From a virus: a DNA stretch of 22,022 nucleotides. Each line of letters begins with the position of its first letter. Position 1 is the stretch's first letter. The stretch spans positions 1 through 22,022 of IMG/VR virus record IMGVR_UViG_3300010885_065786; one strand, 5' to 3'. A program made the translations under genes and the position numbers. Under the pieces are notes generated by a model. It ran no database searches. It was not told where the DNA came from and saw only the letters and a program-made list of their open reading frames with translations. Positions 21,990-22,022 of the stretch are shown in pieces.

Positions 21990-22022
21990 TTATGACTTTA
22001 CTTGTCTACGATGTGATGTTAC
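21982..22022 (+). CDS. FmdB-type zinc-ribbon protein (3' partial)
   Basis: Only 13 residues are inside the window: PNYDFTCLRCDV after a GTG start at 21982. The pattern P-x-Y-(D/E)-(F/Y)-x-C-x-x-C is the opening of FmdB/CxxC_CXXC_SSSS small regulators. The start overlaps the preceding stop by 8 bases, like its neighbours. Confidence 0.5.
   Translation, partial: MPNYDFTCLRCDV

Noticed and set aside
1-22022. tRNA genes, insertion sequences, integrase or att sites
   Set aside because: No cloverleaf, transposase or recombinase pattern was seen, and gaps between genes are too short to hide them.

Overview
This window looks like part of the genome of a contractile-tailed bacteriophage (myovirus) that infects a low-GC actinobacterium. 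The contractile tail is inferred from a hub (gpD/gp27-like), an OB-fold spike, a gp25-like wedge, baseplate J and tail protein I in the usual order. The actinobacterial host is inferred from a WhiB-family gene, a leaderless-type promoter (extended -10, six bases, ATG), and several small genes of the kind seen in actinobacteriophages (zinc-ribbon 'WWANKLG' protein, HJR-type nuclease). The DNA is AT-rich by eye, which would fit freshwater or marine planktonic Actinobacteria better than Streptomyces or Mycobacterium; this last step is inference.

Layout. All genes lie on the + strand and are tightly packed, mostly with 1, 4 or 8 base overlaps (TAATG, ATGA), so translational coupling is likely. 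Positions 3-6319 are the end of the late structural module: baseplate hub (5' end outside the window), spike with a histidine-rich loop, gp25 wedge, baseplate J, a short fibre protein, and tail protein I fused to carbohydrate-binding-like modules. A small membrane protein (6332-6616, possible holin) closes this block. Positions 6656-13764 are a replication operon: an unknown alpha/beta protein, a winged-helix initiator-like protein, a DnaC-like loader, a SWIM zinc protein, an unknown, a DnaB-type helicase, a CHC2/Toprim primase, a dNMP kinase and an SNF2-type helicase. A short break at 13765-13968 carries a strong promoter and a 49-residue ribbon-helix-helix regulator. It is followed by a coiled-coil protein, a MerR-like DNA-binding protein and a zinc-containing ssDNA-binding protein, closed by a textbook rho-independent terminator (15534-15576). 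Then come family A DNA polymerase, an unknown, a zinc-ribbon adaptor-like protein, RecA/UvsX, and a recombination block: an HJR-like nuclease, WhiB, a Cas4-like Fe-S exonuclease, a UvsY-like helical protein, a second HJR-like nuclease, a coiled-coil protein and the start of an FmdB-type zinc ribbon.

How it works together. The phage appears to bring its own initiator/loader/helicase/primase/polymerase/SSB set, plus a RecA-centred recombination set with three PD-(D/E)XK nucleases. Points most worth checking: (i) polA seems to start at a non-AUG codon (ATA or ATT) just after a strong terminator, so PolA could be held far below SSB; (ii) PolA has Leu at the position of E. coli Phe762; (iii) the RHH gene has a near-perfect leaderless actinobacterial promoter; (iv) the WhiB protein has a C-x8-C-x5-C cluster rather than C-x2-C-x5-C; (v) a UvsY-like candidate lies near RecA. 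No integrase, tRNA, CRISPR array or insertion sequence was seen.
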